A stretch of 64,000 nucleotides of DNA from CAWGHZ01 sp963822575. Lineage in GTDB: Bacteria; Pseudomonadota; Alphaproteobacteria; MPNO01; DASWLB01. Numbering within the stretch: position 1 is the first letter of the stretch; the number at the start of each line of letters is the position of its first letter. Position numbers and translations under genes: made by a program. Below the pieces are notes generated by a model, which was not told the DNA's origin, searched no databases, and was given only the letters and a program-made list of their open reading frames with translations. Positions 44,107 through 52,053 of the stretch are shown here, one piece after another. The stretch spans positions 1,364,001 to 1,428,000 of the forward strand of contig CAWGHZ010000007.1 in the NCBI GenBank assembly GCA_963822575.1, given 5' to 3'.

Positions 44107-45018
44107 ATGAATCGACAGAGCCTTTATGCGCTGGCCGCCGGTGTGGCCAGCGCGCTTCTGTACCTCGCGATCCTGTCGGGATCGCCCGGCTCGTTCGTGC
44201 TCGCCTATTTCAGCCAGGCGCCCTTGTTCCTCGCCGGGCTCGCGCTCGGCGTCACGCCGGCAGCCATTGCCTGCGGCATCGCGCTGGTGGGGCTCGTCGC
44301 CGCCACCGAGATCGCGACCGCGGCCTTGTTCGTGCTGCTGACCGCGCTTCCCGTCATCTACGTGGTACGCCAGACGCTCTTGTCGCGCCAGGATGCGGCC
44401 GGACGGACCGAATGGTACCCGCCCGGGCTGATCCTCGCCGGGCTCACCGCCTACGGTCTCGTGCTGCTGGCCGCCGCCGCCGCCTACTACGCGGGCACGG
44501 CGGGCGGGCTCGAGGCCGCCGCCCGGCACTACCTCGAGACCGTGCTGCAGGTCTCGTCCGGCGGCGACAAGACGAGCGTCCGGCCGATGGTCGAGTTGGT
44601 CGCGCGCTTCATCCCGGGGACGGTGATCGCCTCGGCGGTGATCATGGTTGTGGTGAACGCGGCCATCGCCCAGGGCGCGCTCGCCAAGACCGGGCACGCG
44701 CTGCGGCCGAGCCCCGCCTATCGCCAGGTCAGCCTGCCCGCGTGGCCGGCCTATGCCTTGCCGATCGTCGTCGCGGCCGCCTTCGTGCCGGGGCAAATCG
44801 GGTTCCTCGGCGGCAACGCCGCGGTCATCGTCGCGGTGCCGTTCGCCCTCGTCGGGCTCGCGGTGCTACACTCGGTTTCGCGCCACTGGCCCGCGCGCGG
44901 GCTGGCGCTCGGATTTATTTATCTGACCACCCTCCTGTTAGGATGGCCGGCGATACTGGTCGCGGGCATCGGCGTGGTCGATCACTGGTCCCCGCTGCGG
45001 CGGGGGGAGGACGACTGA
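44107..45018 (+). CDS. DUF2232 family membrane protein
   Basis: A 303-residue membrane protein with about eight hydrophobic segments, in the position of the DUF2232 gene between rpsR and rplI in alphaproteobacteria. The N-terminal half has YFSQAPLFLAGLALGVTPAA; the C-terminal half has LPAWPAYALPIVVAAAFVPG and HSVSRHWPARGLALGFIYLT. The function of the family is unknown. Its stop overlaps the rplI start (TGATG). Confidence 0.85.
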   Translation: MNRQSLYALAAGVASALLYLAILSGSPGSFVLAYFSQAPLFLAGLALGVTPAAIACGIALVGLVAATEIATAALFVLLTALPVIYVVRQTLLSRQDAAGRTEWYPPGLILAGLTAYGLVLLAAAAAYYAGTAGGLEAAARHYLETVLQVSSGGDKTSVRPMVELVARFIPGTVIASAVIMVVVNAAIAQGALAKTGHALRPSPAYRQVSLPAWPAYALPIVVAAAFVPGQIGFLGGNAAVIVAVPFALVGLAVLHSVSRHWPARGLALGFIYLTTLLLGWPAILVAGIGVVDHWSPLRRGEDD

Positions 45019-45671
45019 TGCAAGTCATATTGTTGGAACGAGTCGAGAAGCTGGGCCAGATGGGCGACGTCGTCGACGTCAGGCCTGGCTTCGCGCGCAA
45101 CTACCTCCTGCCCCAGGGCAAGGCGCTGCGCGCGACCGACGACAACCGCAAGCGCTTCGATGAGCGCCGCACCCAGCTCGAGGCGACGAACCTCACCCGC
45201 CGCCAGGAGGCCGAGGCGGTCGCCGGCAAGATCGTGGGGATGGTGCTGTCGCTGATCCGCCAGGCGAGCGAATCCGACCAGCTTTACGGCTCGGTCAGCG
45301 CGCGCGACCTGCACAAGGGCCTCGCCGACGCCGGCATCACGCTGGAGCGGCGCCAGGTGCTCCTGGACCAGACCATCAAGTCGGTCGGGCTGCACAAGTT
45401 CCGCGTGGCGCTGCACCCCGAGGTCATCGTTGAGCTCACCGCCAACGTCGCGCGCTCGCCCGACGAGCTGGAGATCCAGGCGCGCGGCGAGCGTCCGGCC
45501 GACGTCGCCGAACGCCAGGCCGAGCAGGAGGCACGGCTCGCCGCCGAGGAGGTGTTCGAGCGCGGCGCCGCACCGGAAGAGTTGTCCGAGGGCCGGCCCG
45601 AACCGGCCGCCGGAGACGAGGAGGACGAGGACAAGCCGTCGGAGACTACCCTCGCCCGCCGCCGTCGATAG
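45018..45671 (+). CDS. rplI: 50S ribosomal protein L9
   Basis: A 217-residue L9. The N-terminal domain MQVILLERVEKLGQMGDVVD and the GFARNYLLPQGKA motif bind 23S rRNA. A connecting helix and the C-terminal domain (LYGSVSARDLHKGL, VGLHKFRVALHPEV) follow. Residues 155-217 are an acidic extension ending in basic RRRR, typical of alphaproteobacterial L9. It is translationally coupled to the upstream membrane protein. Confidence 0.96.
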   Translation: MQVILLERVEKLGQMGDVVDVRPGFARNYLLPQGKALRATDDNRKRFDERRTQLEATNLTRRQEAEAVAGKIVGMVLSLIRQASESDQLYGSVSARDLHKGLADAGITLERRQVLLDQTIKSVGLHKFRVALHPEVIVELTANVARSPDELEIQARGERPADVAERQAEQEARLAAEEVFERGAAPEELSEGRPEPAAGDEEDEDKPSETTLARRRR

Positions 45672-45699
45672 ACGCGCCCGCACGGCGCGAGGGGGCTCC

Positions 45700-46467
45700 G
45701 TGCCGTTCGAAACGATCGCCTTCGTCGCCGCCGAGACCGCGACGGCCCAGTCGGCACTCAAGCGCCTGCGCAAGCGCTACGGCAACTCGCCGCCCGAAAC
45801 GGCGGACGTGATCGTCACTCTCGGCGGCGACGGCACGATGCTCGAGACGCTGCACCGCTATCTCGACCGCGAGGTGCCGTTCTACGGCATGAACCGCGGC
45901 ACGGTCGGATTTCTCCTCAACGAGTTCAGCGAGACGAAGCTGCGCGAGCGGCTCGCGCGCGCGACGCCGGTGCGCCTCCACCCGCTGCGCATGACCGCCC
46001 GCACCATCGCCGGCGGCGCATCCGAGGCCATCGCCATCAACGAGGTGTCGCTGCTGCGCGAGAGCCGCCAGGCGGCGAAGCTCCGCATCCGGATCGACTC
46101 GCGCGTGCGCATGTCCGAGCTCGTCTGCGACGGGGTGGTCATCGCGACGCCGGCCGGCTCGACCGCCTACAACCTCTCGGCGCACGGGCCGATCGTGCCG
46201 CTCGGCACCGGGCTCCTCGCGCTGACCCCGATCAGTGCGTTCCGCCCGCGGCGCTGGCGGGGTGCGCTTCTGCCCGCCTCGGCGCAGGTGACCATCCAGA
46301 TATTGGAACCGGCGAAGCGGCCGGTCTCGGCCGTCGCCGACTATACCGAGGTGCGCGACGTGCGCGAGGTGCGCGTCCGCGAGGCCAAGGACATCCGCCT
46401 CACGATCCTGTTCGACCCCGAGCACAATCTCGAGGAGCGCATCCTGAACGAGCAGTTCATCCCATAG
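45700..46467 (+). CDS. nadK: NAD kinase
   Basis: A 255-residue enzyme that makes NADP from NAD. It has GGDGTML (ATP/NAD binding), NRGTVGFLLNEF, INEVSLLRES and TPAGSTAYNLSAHGP. The start is GTG 45700 after GAGGGGG. It lies 28 bases downstream of rplI and is followed at once by the second copy of the palindromic repeat. Confidence 0.93.
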   Translation: MPFETIAFVAAETATAQSALKRLRKRYGNSPPETADVIVTLGGDGTMLETLHRYLDREVPFYGMNRGTVGFLLNEFSETKLRERLARATPVRLHPLRMTARTIAGGASEAIAINEVSLLRESRQAAKLRIRIDSRVRMSELVCDGVVIATPAGSTAYNLSAHGPIVPLGTGLLALTPISAFRPRRWRGALLPASAQVTIQILEPAKRPVSAVADYTEVRDVREVRVREAKDIRLTILFDPEHNLEERILNEQFIP

Positions 46468-46469
46468 AC

Positions 46470-46552
46470 CGTCATTGCGAGGACCGCAGCGACGGAGCAA
46501 TCCAGGGGCCGCAGACGTAGCCCTGGATTGCTCCGCTTCGCTCGCAATGACG
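46470..46552. repeat. Palindromic intergenic repeat, copy 2
   Basis: An 83-bp palindrome starting CGTCATTGCGAGGACCGCAG and ending CGCAATGACG, with arms GGAGCAATCCAG and CTGGATTGCTCC. It has the same length as copy 1 at 32016-32098 and matches most of it, including the central GGCCGCAGACGT. It sits between nadK and the downstream ubiD-type operon and may act as a terminator. Confidence 0.88.
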
Positions 46553-46593
46553 ACCCAGGCGGGTATAATCGCTACGACGAAACGGAGGACCGA

Positions 46594-48255
46594 ATGACCG
46601 CGGCCGCCCGGGGCTACGCCGACCTGCACGACCATATCGAGGCCCTGGAGAAGGCGGGGCTGCTCACCACCATCGACGCGCCGGTGAACAAGGACACCGA
46701 GCTGCACCCGCTGGTGCGCTGGCAGTTCCTCGGCGGCATCGCAGAGCCCGAGCGCAAGGCGTTCCTGTTCAAGAACGTCGTCGATGGGCACGGCCGCAAG
46801 TACGACATGCCCGTCGTGGTCGGCGCGCTCGCCGCCAACGCCGCCGTCTACGCCACCGGCATGGGCGTGAAGGTCGCCGAAATCCAGGCGAAGTGGGACC
46901 ACGCGATGGACCATCCCGTCGCGCCGCGCCTGGTGAACGAGGCGCCGTGCCACGAAGTGGTGGTCGAGGGGGCCGACCTGATGGGCCCCGGCAAGGGGCT
47001 CGACGCGCTGCCCATCCCCGTTTCGACGCCGGGCTTCGATTCCGCCCCGACGCTCACCGCCACCAACGTCATCACTAAGGACCCGGAAACCGGCGTGCAG
47101 AACATGGGCACGTACCGTGCCGGGCTGAAGGCGTCGGACCGGCTGGTGGTGCGCATGGCGACGCGCATCGGCGGTGCCGGCGGGTATCTCCACTGGCAGA
47201 AATACAAGAAGCGCGGCGAAAAGATGGAATGCGCCATCGTCGTCGGCTGCCCGCCCTACGTCGCCTATGTCGCGCCGCAGAAGCTGCCGCTCGACATGGA
47301 CGAGATCGAGCTCGCGGGCGGGCTCGCCGGCGCGCCGATCAACGTCGTCCGCGCCCGCACGGTGGACCTGATGGTGCCGGCCGAGGCGGAGCTGGTGATC
47401 GAGGGCATCATCGACCCCGAGATGGTCGAGCCCGAAGGCCCGTTCGGCGAGTCGCACGGCCACGTCGCGCTCGAGGAGTTCAACATGCCGATGCGGGTGA
47501 CGGCCATCACCCACCGGCGGAACGCCGTGATCCCGTCCTATATCAGCCAGGTCGCGCCGTCGGAATCCTCGGTCATCAAGCGCGTCGCCTACGAGCCGAT
47601 CTTCCTCCATCATCTGCGCGACCAGCTCGGCATCCGCGGCGTCAGCCGCGTCTCCATGCACGAGAAACTGACCGGGCTTCTCCGCATCACCATCATCAGC
47701 TTCAAGCGTGCAACGCCGAAGACGGAGGTGTGGCGCGCGCTCTACGCCGCCGCGGCCTACCGCTCGGACTGGTCGAAGATCTGCATCGCCGTGTCGGAGG
47801 ACATCGACCCCGACAACGCCGACGCGATCCTATGGGCCATGGCCTACCGCATCAATCCGGTGGAGGACGTGAAGACGCTGGGCCACCGCGCCCAGGGGCA
47901 CGGACCGAAACGCGAGCATCACGGCGAGGAGGACTCGACGCTGCTGATCGACGCCACGATGAAAAGCGACATGCCGCCCCTTGCCCTGCCCGCTCGCGAA
48001 TACATGGAGGGCGCGAAGAAGCTGTGGGAGAAGATCGGCCTGCCCAAGCTCAACCCGGAATCGCCTTGGCACGGCTACTCGCTCGGCGACTGGACCGAGC
48101 AGTGGGCCGACATGGCGAAGCGCGCCGCCGCGAGCGATTGGCTCGAGAATGGCAAGCGCACGCTGCAGCGCCAGCGCAAGAACATCGTGCCCGAGACCTC
48201 CGTCCGCGACGTGGAGGAGGGCTGGGACGGCAAGAATGGCGACGCCAAGAAATGA
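46594..48255 (+). CDS. UbiD family decarboxylase, operon with molybdenum hydroxylase
   Basis: A 553-residue UbiD-type (de)carboxylase of a different branch from the one at 20294. ATG 46594 follows AACGGAGGACCGA. Landmarks are NMGTYRAGLKASDRLVVRM, the cofactor- and metal-binding region, and EPEGPFGESHGHV with the conserved Glu residues near prenylated FMN. Its stop overlaps the next start (ATGA), so it is coupled to the three molybdenum hydroxylase subunits. The set fits degradation or activation of an aromatic, pyrrole or furan carboxylate; no UbiX or CoA ligase is adjacent. Confidence 0.88.
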   Translation: MTAAARGYADLHDHIEALEKAGLLTTIDAPVNKDTELHPLVRWQFLGGIAEPERKAFLFKNVVDGHGRKYDMPVVVGALAANAAVYATGMGVKVAEIQAKWDHAMDHPVAPRLVNEAPCHEVVVEGADLMGPGKGLDALPIPVSTPGFDSAPTLTATNVITKDPETGVQNMGTYRAGLKASDRLVVRMATRIGGAGGYLHWQKYKKRGEKMECAIVVGCPPYVAYVAPQKLPLDMDEIELAGGLAGAPINVVRARTVDLMVPAEAELVIEGIIDPEMVEPEGPFGESHGHVALEEFNMPMRVTAITHRRNAVIPSYISQVAPSESSVIKRVAYEPIFLHHLRDQLGIRGVSRVSMHEKLTGLLRITIISFKRATPKTEVWRALYAAAAYRSDWSKICIAVSEDIDPDNADAILWAMAYRINPVEDVKTLGHRAQGHGPKREHHGEEDSTLLIDATMKSDMPPLALPAREYMEGAKKLWEKIGLPKLNPESPWHGYSLGDWTEQWADMAKRAAASDWLENGKRTLQRQRKNIVPETSVRDVEEGWDGKNGDAKK

Positions 48256-49121
48256 AGGCCGCGCCGTTCGCCTATCGCCGCGCCGAAAGCATCGCCGACG
48301 CCTGCGCCGCGCTCGAATCCGACGACGCGATGATCATCGCGGGCGGCCAGACGCTCGTGCCGCTGATGGCGATGCGCTTCGCCCGGCCGGCGCTGCTGAT
48401 CGACATCAACGACATCGCCGACCTCAAGGGCATCGAGGCCCGCCCCGACCGGCTGGTGATCAGGGCCGCCACGCGCCAGGCGGACGCGCTCGCTGCCACC
48501 GATGTGAAGCGCGCCGCACCGCTCCTCGCCAAGGCCCTGCCCTGGGTCGGCCACGGCCAGACCCGGGCGCGCGGCACAATCGGGGGCTCCGTCGCGCTCG
48601 CGGATCCCTCCGCGGAAATCCCGCTGGTCGCGGTTGCCCTCGGCGCGGCGATCACGCTGCACGCCACGCGCGACGACCGCGTCGTGCCGGCCGAGGGGTT
48701 CTTCCTCGGCGCGATGGAGACGGCCCGCCGGTCGCACGAATGCCTGACCGCGGTGGCCTTCCCGGTTTGGACCGAGGCCGGACGCATCGGCACGGGCTTC
48801 ACCGAGATCGCCGAGCGCCACGGCGACTTCGCCATCGTCGCCGCGGCGGCGCAGCTTCTGGTGGACGCCGATGGCGTGTGCCGGCGCGCTTCGGTCGCGG
48901 TCGGCGGCGCCGCGCCCGCGCCCGTCCGCGCCAAGGCAGCGGAGGCGGCGCTGGTCGGGTCGAAGCTGGACGACGCCGCCATCAAGAAGGCTGCGGCAGA
49001 GGTCGCGTCGCTGCTCGACCCGCCCGAGGACGGCCACGCCAGCGCCGCGTACCGCCGCCGCGTCGCGCCCGAACTGGTGCGCCGCGCCATTTCAGAAGCC
49101 GCGCGGGAGGCGCGGGCATGA
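48252..49121 (+). CDS. Molybdenum hydroxylase FAD subunit (CoxM-like)
   Basis: A 289-residue FAD-binding subunit of the xanthine dehydrogenase/CO dehydrogenase family. IIAGGQTLVPLMAMR (FAD pyrophosphate loop) and the ARGTIGGSVALADPSAEIP segment are diagnostic. The C-terminal domain follows from about residue 175. The start overlaps the ubiD-type stop and its own stop overlaps the iron-sulfur subunit start. It carries electrons from the 2Fe-2S subunit to the external acceptor. Confidence 0.92.
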   Translation: MKAAPFAYRRAESIADACAALESDDAMIIAGGQTLVPLMAMRFARPALLIDINDIADLKGIEARPDRLVIRAATRQADALAATDVKRAAPLLAKALPWVGHGQTRARGTIGGSVALADPSAEIPLVAVALGAAITLHATRDDRVVPAEGFFLGAMETARRSHECLTAVAFPVWTEAGRIGTGFTEIAERHGDFAIVAAAAQLLVDADGVCRRASVAVGGAAPAPVRAKAAEAALVGSKLDDAAIKKAAAEVASLLDPPEDGHASAAYRRRVAPELVRRAISEAAREARA

Positions 49122-49603
49122 CCGCGCCCGTTCCCGTCCGCCTCACTGTCAATGGCCGCGCGCGCGAGGCCGAGGCCGAGCCGCGCGTCACGCTGCTCGA
49201 TTTCCTGCGCGACCATCTCGGCCTCACCGGCACGCACATGGGTTGCGAGCACGGCGTGTGCGGCGCCTGCTCGGTGCTGCTCGACGGCGTCGCCGTGCGC
49301 TCCTGCCTAATCTTCGCCGTCATGGCCGCGGGGCACGAGGTGACGACGGTCGAGGGGCTCTGCATGGAGGACGGCTCGCCCGGCGTGCTGCAGGAATGCT
49401 TCTGGGATGGCCACGCGCAGCAATGCGGCTATTGCACGCCCGGCATGCTGATCGCCGCCGAGGCGCTGCTCGCGCACAACCCGACGCCAACGCGCGACGA
49501 GATCGAGGAGGCGATCTCCGGCAATCTCTGCCGCTGCACAGGCTATGTGCAGATCGTGGAATCGATCGCCCGCGCCGCCGAGCGCAGGAAGGCAGGCGAG
49601 TGA
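49118..49603 (+). CDS. Molybdenum hydroxylase 2Fe-2S subunit (CoxS-like)
   Basis: A 161-residue two-cluster iron-sulfur protein. The plant-type cluster site is GCEHGVCGACSVLLDG with a fourth Cys in RSCLIF. The second cluster lies in CGYCTPGMLI and LCRCTGYVQI. ATG 49118 overlaps the FAD subunit stop (ATGA). TGATG joins it to the large subunit. Confidence 0.94.
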   Translation: MTAPVPVRLTVNGRAREAEAEPRVTLLDFLRDHLGLTGTHMGCEHGVCGACSVLLDGVAVRSCLIFAVMAAGHEVTTVEGLCMEDGSPGVLQECFWDGHAQQCGYCTPGMLIAAEALLAHNPTPTRDEIEEAISGNLCRCTGYVQIVESIARAAERRKAGE

Positions 49604-51996
49604 TGGACGACGCGCCGCACCTCAAGAACTACCGCTTCGTCGCCCGGCCGCGCCGCACCAAGGAGGCCGAGCGCTTCGTCACCGGCGCCGGCACCTACGT
49701 GCAGGACGTGAAGCTGCCGGGCACCAAGCATATTGCGCCGGTGGCGAGCCCCTACCCGCGCGCGAAGATCCTCTCCATCGACGCGTCGGAGGCGCTGGCG
49801 ATGGACGGCGTGCACGCCGTCGTCACCGGCGCTGAGCTCGCCCGCGACACCGAGCCGATGTTCCAGGGGCTCGATATCCCCAAGGTGCGCTGGTACCCGC
49901 TGGCGCACGAGATCACCCGCTATGCCGGGGAGTGGGTGGCGGCGGTCTGCGCCGACAGCCGGGCGCTGGCCGAGGATGCCGCCGAGAAGGTGGTGGTCGA
50001 GTACGAGCCCTTAGAGCCCGTGATCGATCCCGAGGCGGCGCTCGCGCCCGACGCGCCGCTGGTCCATCCCGACCACGGCACGAACCTCCTCTATTCCGGA
50101 CGGTTCGTGTGGGGTCCGGTCGACGACGATTTCGCCGCCGCCGAGCACCGGCTGAAATTCCGCGCGCGTTGGGGGCGCAGCGCGACCGTACCGATCGAGA
50201 CGTTCGGCGCACTGGCGCAATGGAACCGCGGCACCAAGATCCTCGACGTCTGGGCCTCGATCCAGATGACCAATTACGCCGAGCAGCTCGCCCACGCGCT
50301 GCGCCTGCCGGTCAATTCCGTCGCCGTGCACCAGGAGGTCGACGTCGGCGGCAGCTACGGTACCAAGCGCGGCATGAAGCACACCATCCTGTGCGGCCAT
50401 CTCGCGCGCAAGCTCGGGTTCCCCGTGCGCTTCATCGAGGACCGGATCGACAATCTGGCCGCGGGCGATTCGCACGGCCCGGACCGCATCTTCGACATGG
50501 AGGTCGCGTTCGAGTCCGACGGGCGCATCCTCTCGCTGAAAATCTTCGCCATCGACGACGCCGGCGCGTATCCGGGCCGCGCGCCATTCCAGCTCGCCAA
50601 GCCGATCACCGCCATCGTCGGGCCGTACCAGATCAATTCCGTCGAATACCGCCCGACCTCGGTCACCACCAATAAGTCGGGCGAGGTGGCGGTGCGCGGC
50701 TTCGGCCAGTCGCCGACCAACTGGGCGATCGAGACCGCGGTCGACAAGGTGGCGCGGCACTTGGGCATGGACCGGCTGGAGCTGCGCCGCAGGAACCTGA
50801 TCCGCAAGGACCAGTTCCCCTACGAGATCCCGTCGGGCACCAAGTACGATTCCGGCGACTACCACACGGTGCTGGACAAGGCCCTGGCGCTTGCCGACTA
50901 CGACGCGCTGGTGAAGCGGCGTGACGCGATCCGCGCCGCGGGGCGGCTCGCCGGAATCGGCATCGCCTGCTGCCTGGAGCCCTCTGGCGGCAACAACATC
51001 CACGAGAACCTGATCAACCCCAAGCTCGCCGTCACGACCTTCATGGAGGCGTGCCAGGTGCGCATCGACCTCAACGGCGTGGTCACCGCGATGATGGGCA
51101 CGACGACCTCGGGCCAGGGGCACGAGACGCTGGTCGCCACCATCGTCGCCGAAGAGCTGGAGCGCGACCCCGACGCGATCCGCGTGGTACACGCGGACTC
51201 GCTTGTCGGCCTCGTCACGCGGAGCCCGGTGGCGAGCCGCATGGCGATCATGCTGGGCGGCGCGGCGGCGGGCGCGGCGCAGAAGCTCAAGCGGAAGCTC
51301 CTCACGATCGCCGCCCATAATCTCGGCGTGCCGGCGGAGGCGCTGGAGTACGAAAGCGGCGATATCGTCGTTGCGTCCGACCGGTCGAAGAAGCTCACCT
51401 GGGCGGAGCTCTGCCGCATCGCTCATCAGCGGCTCGACCTGATGCCGGAGGGGATGGAGCCCGCGCTGAACGAACTCCACGTCATGTCGGTGCCGCTCGG
51501 CGGGAAGCTTCCCGACGAGAACAAGCGGGTGCAGATCTACCCCTGCTTCGCCTTCCAGGCGCACGTGCCGTTCGTCGAGATCGACCCGGTGACCGGCAAG
51601 GTGACGATCTTGGACTACGTGATCGCGCACGATTGCGGCACGGTGATCAACCCCGGCATCGTGCGCGGCATGATCATAGGTGGCATCGCCCATGGGATCG
51701 GCGCGGCGCTCTACGAGAAGTTCGCCTACGGCCCGGACGGGCAGTTCTTCGCCGCGTCGTTCATGGACTATCTGCTGCCATCGGTGCACGAGATACCGCG
51801 CGTGCGCGATGTCGAGCACTGCACCCCCTCGCCGCTGACCTCGCACGGCCAGAAGGGCTCGGGCGAAGGCGGCTATCTCGGCGCGCCCGCCGCCATCGCC
51901 AGCGCCGTGAACGACGCGTTGGCGCCCCTGGGCCTGTCGCTCGACGAGACGCCGATGCGCCCCGCGCTGGTCGAGGCGCTGCTCAACGCCGGATAG
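49603..51996 (+). CDS. Molybdenum hydroxylase large subunit (CoxL/XdhA-like)
   Basis: A 797-residue molybdopterin-binding catalytic subunit. It has the a/b hammerhead start (RFVTGAGTYVQDVKLPGTKH), then GGSYGTKRGMKH, AVRGFGQSPTNWAIE, TTSGQGHET, and near the end GQKGSGEGGYLGAPAAIASA, with the Glu expected as active-site base. The CO-dehydrogenase-specific selenium/copper loop Cys motif VAYRCSFR is not seen, so a CO role is unlikely; hydroxylation of an aromatic or heteroaromatic ring (or its CoA ester) is more plausible. A strong hairpin follows 3 bases after the stop. Confidence 0.92.
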   Translation: MDDAPHLKNYRFVARPRRTKEAERFVTGAGTYVQDVKLPGTKHIAPVASPYPRAKILSIDASEALAMDGVHAVVTGAELARDTEPMFQGLDIPKVRWYPLAHEITRYAGEWVAAVCADSRALAEDAAEKVVVEYEPLEPVIDPEAALAPDAPLVHPDHGTNLLYSGRFVWGPVDDDFAAAEHRLKFRARWGRSATVPIETFGALAQWNRGTKILDVWASIQMTNYAEQLAHALRLPVNSVAVHQEVDVGGSYGTKRGMKHTILCGHLARKLGFPVRFIEDRIDNLAAGDSHGPDRIFDMEVAFESDGRILSLKIFAIDDAGAYPGRAPFQLAKPITAIVGPYQINSVEYRPTSVTTNKSGEVAVRGFGQSPTNWAIETAVDKVARHLGMDRLELRRRNLIRKDQFPYEIPSGTKYDSGDYHTVLDKALALADYDALVKRRDAIRAAGRLAGIGIACCLEPSGGNNIHENLINPKLAVTTFMEACQVRIDLNGVVTAMMGTTTSGQGHETLVATIVAEELERDPDAIRVVHADSLVGLVTRSPVASRMAIMLGGAAAGAAQKLKRKLLTIAAHNLGVPAEALEYESGDIVVASDRSKKLTWAELCRIAHQRLDLMPEGMEPALNELHVMSVPLGGKLPDENKRVQIYPCFAFQAHVPFVEIDPVTGKVTILDYVIAHDCGTVINPGIVRGMIIGGIAHGIGAALYEKFAYGPDGQFFAASFMDYLLPSVHEIPRVRDVEHCTPSPLTSHGQKGSGEGGYLGAPAAIASAVNDALAPLGLSLDETPMRPALVEALLNAG

Positions 51997-51998
51997 GA

Positions 51999-52026
51999 AA
52001 GGGCGCCCGCTTGCGCGGGCGCCCTT
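51999..52026. terminator. Bidirectional terminator hairpin
   Basis: A perfect 12-bp GC-rich stem (AAGGGCGCCCGC with its complement) and a TTGC loop lie between the convergent molybdenum hydroxylase operon and hppA. A-rich and T-rich edges flank the stem. Confidence 0.75.
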
Positions 52027-52053
52027 CGGCCGGATAGCACTTCGGCTGGTGCG

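Noticed and set aside
45646..47661. Minus-strand open frame of about 670 codons across nadK and the ubiD-type gene
   Set aside because: It spans two unrelated genes and the palindromic repeat on the opposite strand; translation is low complexity without motifs.
49603..51996. Aerobic carbon monoxide dehydrogenase as the role of the molybdenum hydroxylase
   Set aside because: The large subunit lacks the VAYRCSFR-type active-site loop expected for CO dehydrogenase, and the operon is headed by a UbiD-type decarboxylase rather than cox accessory genes.
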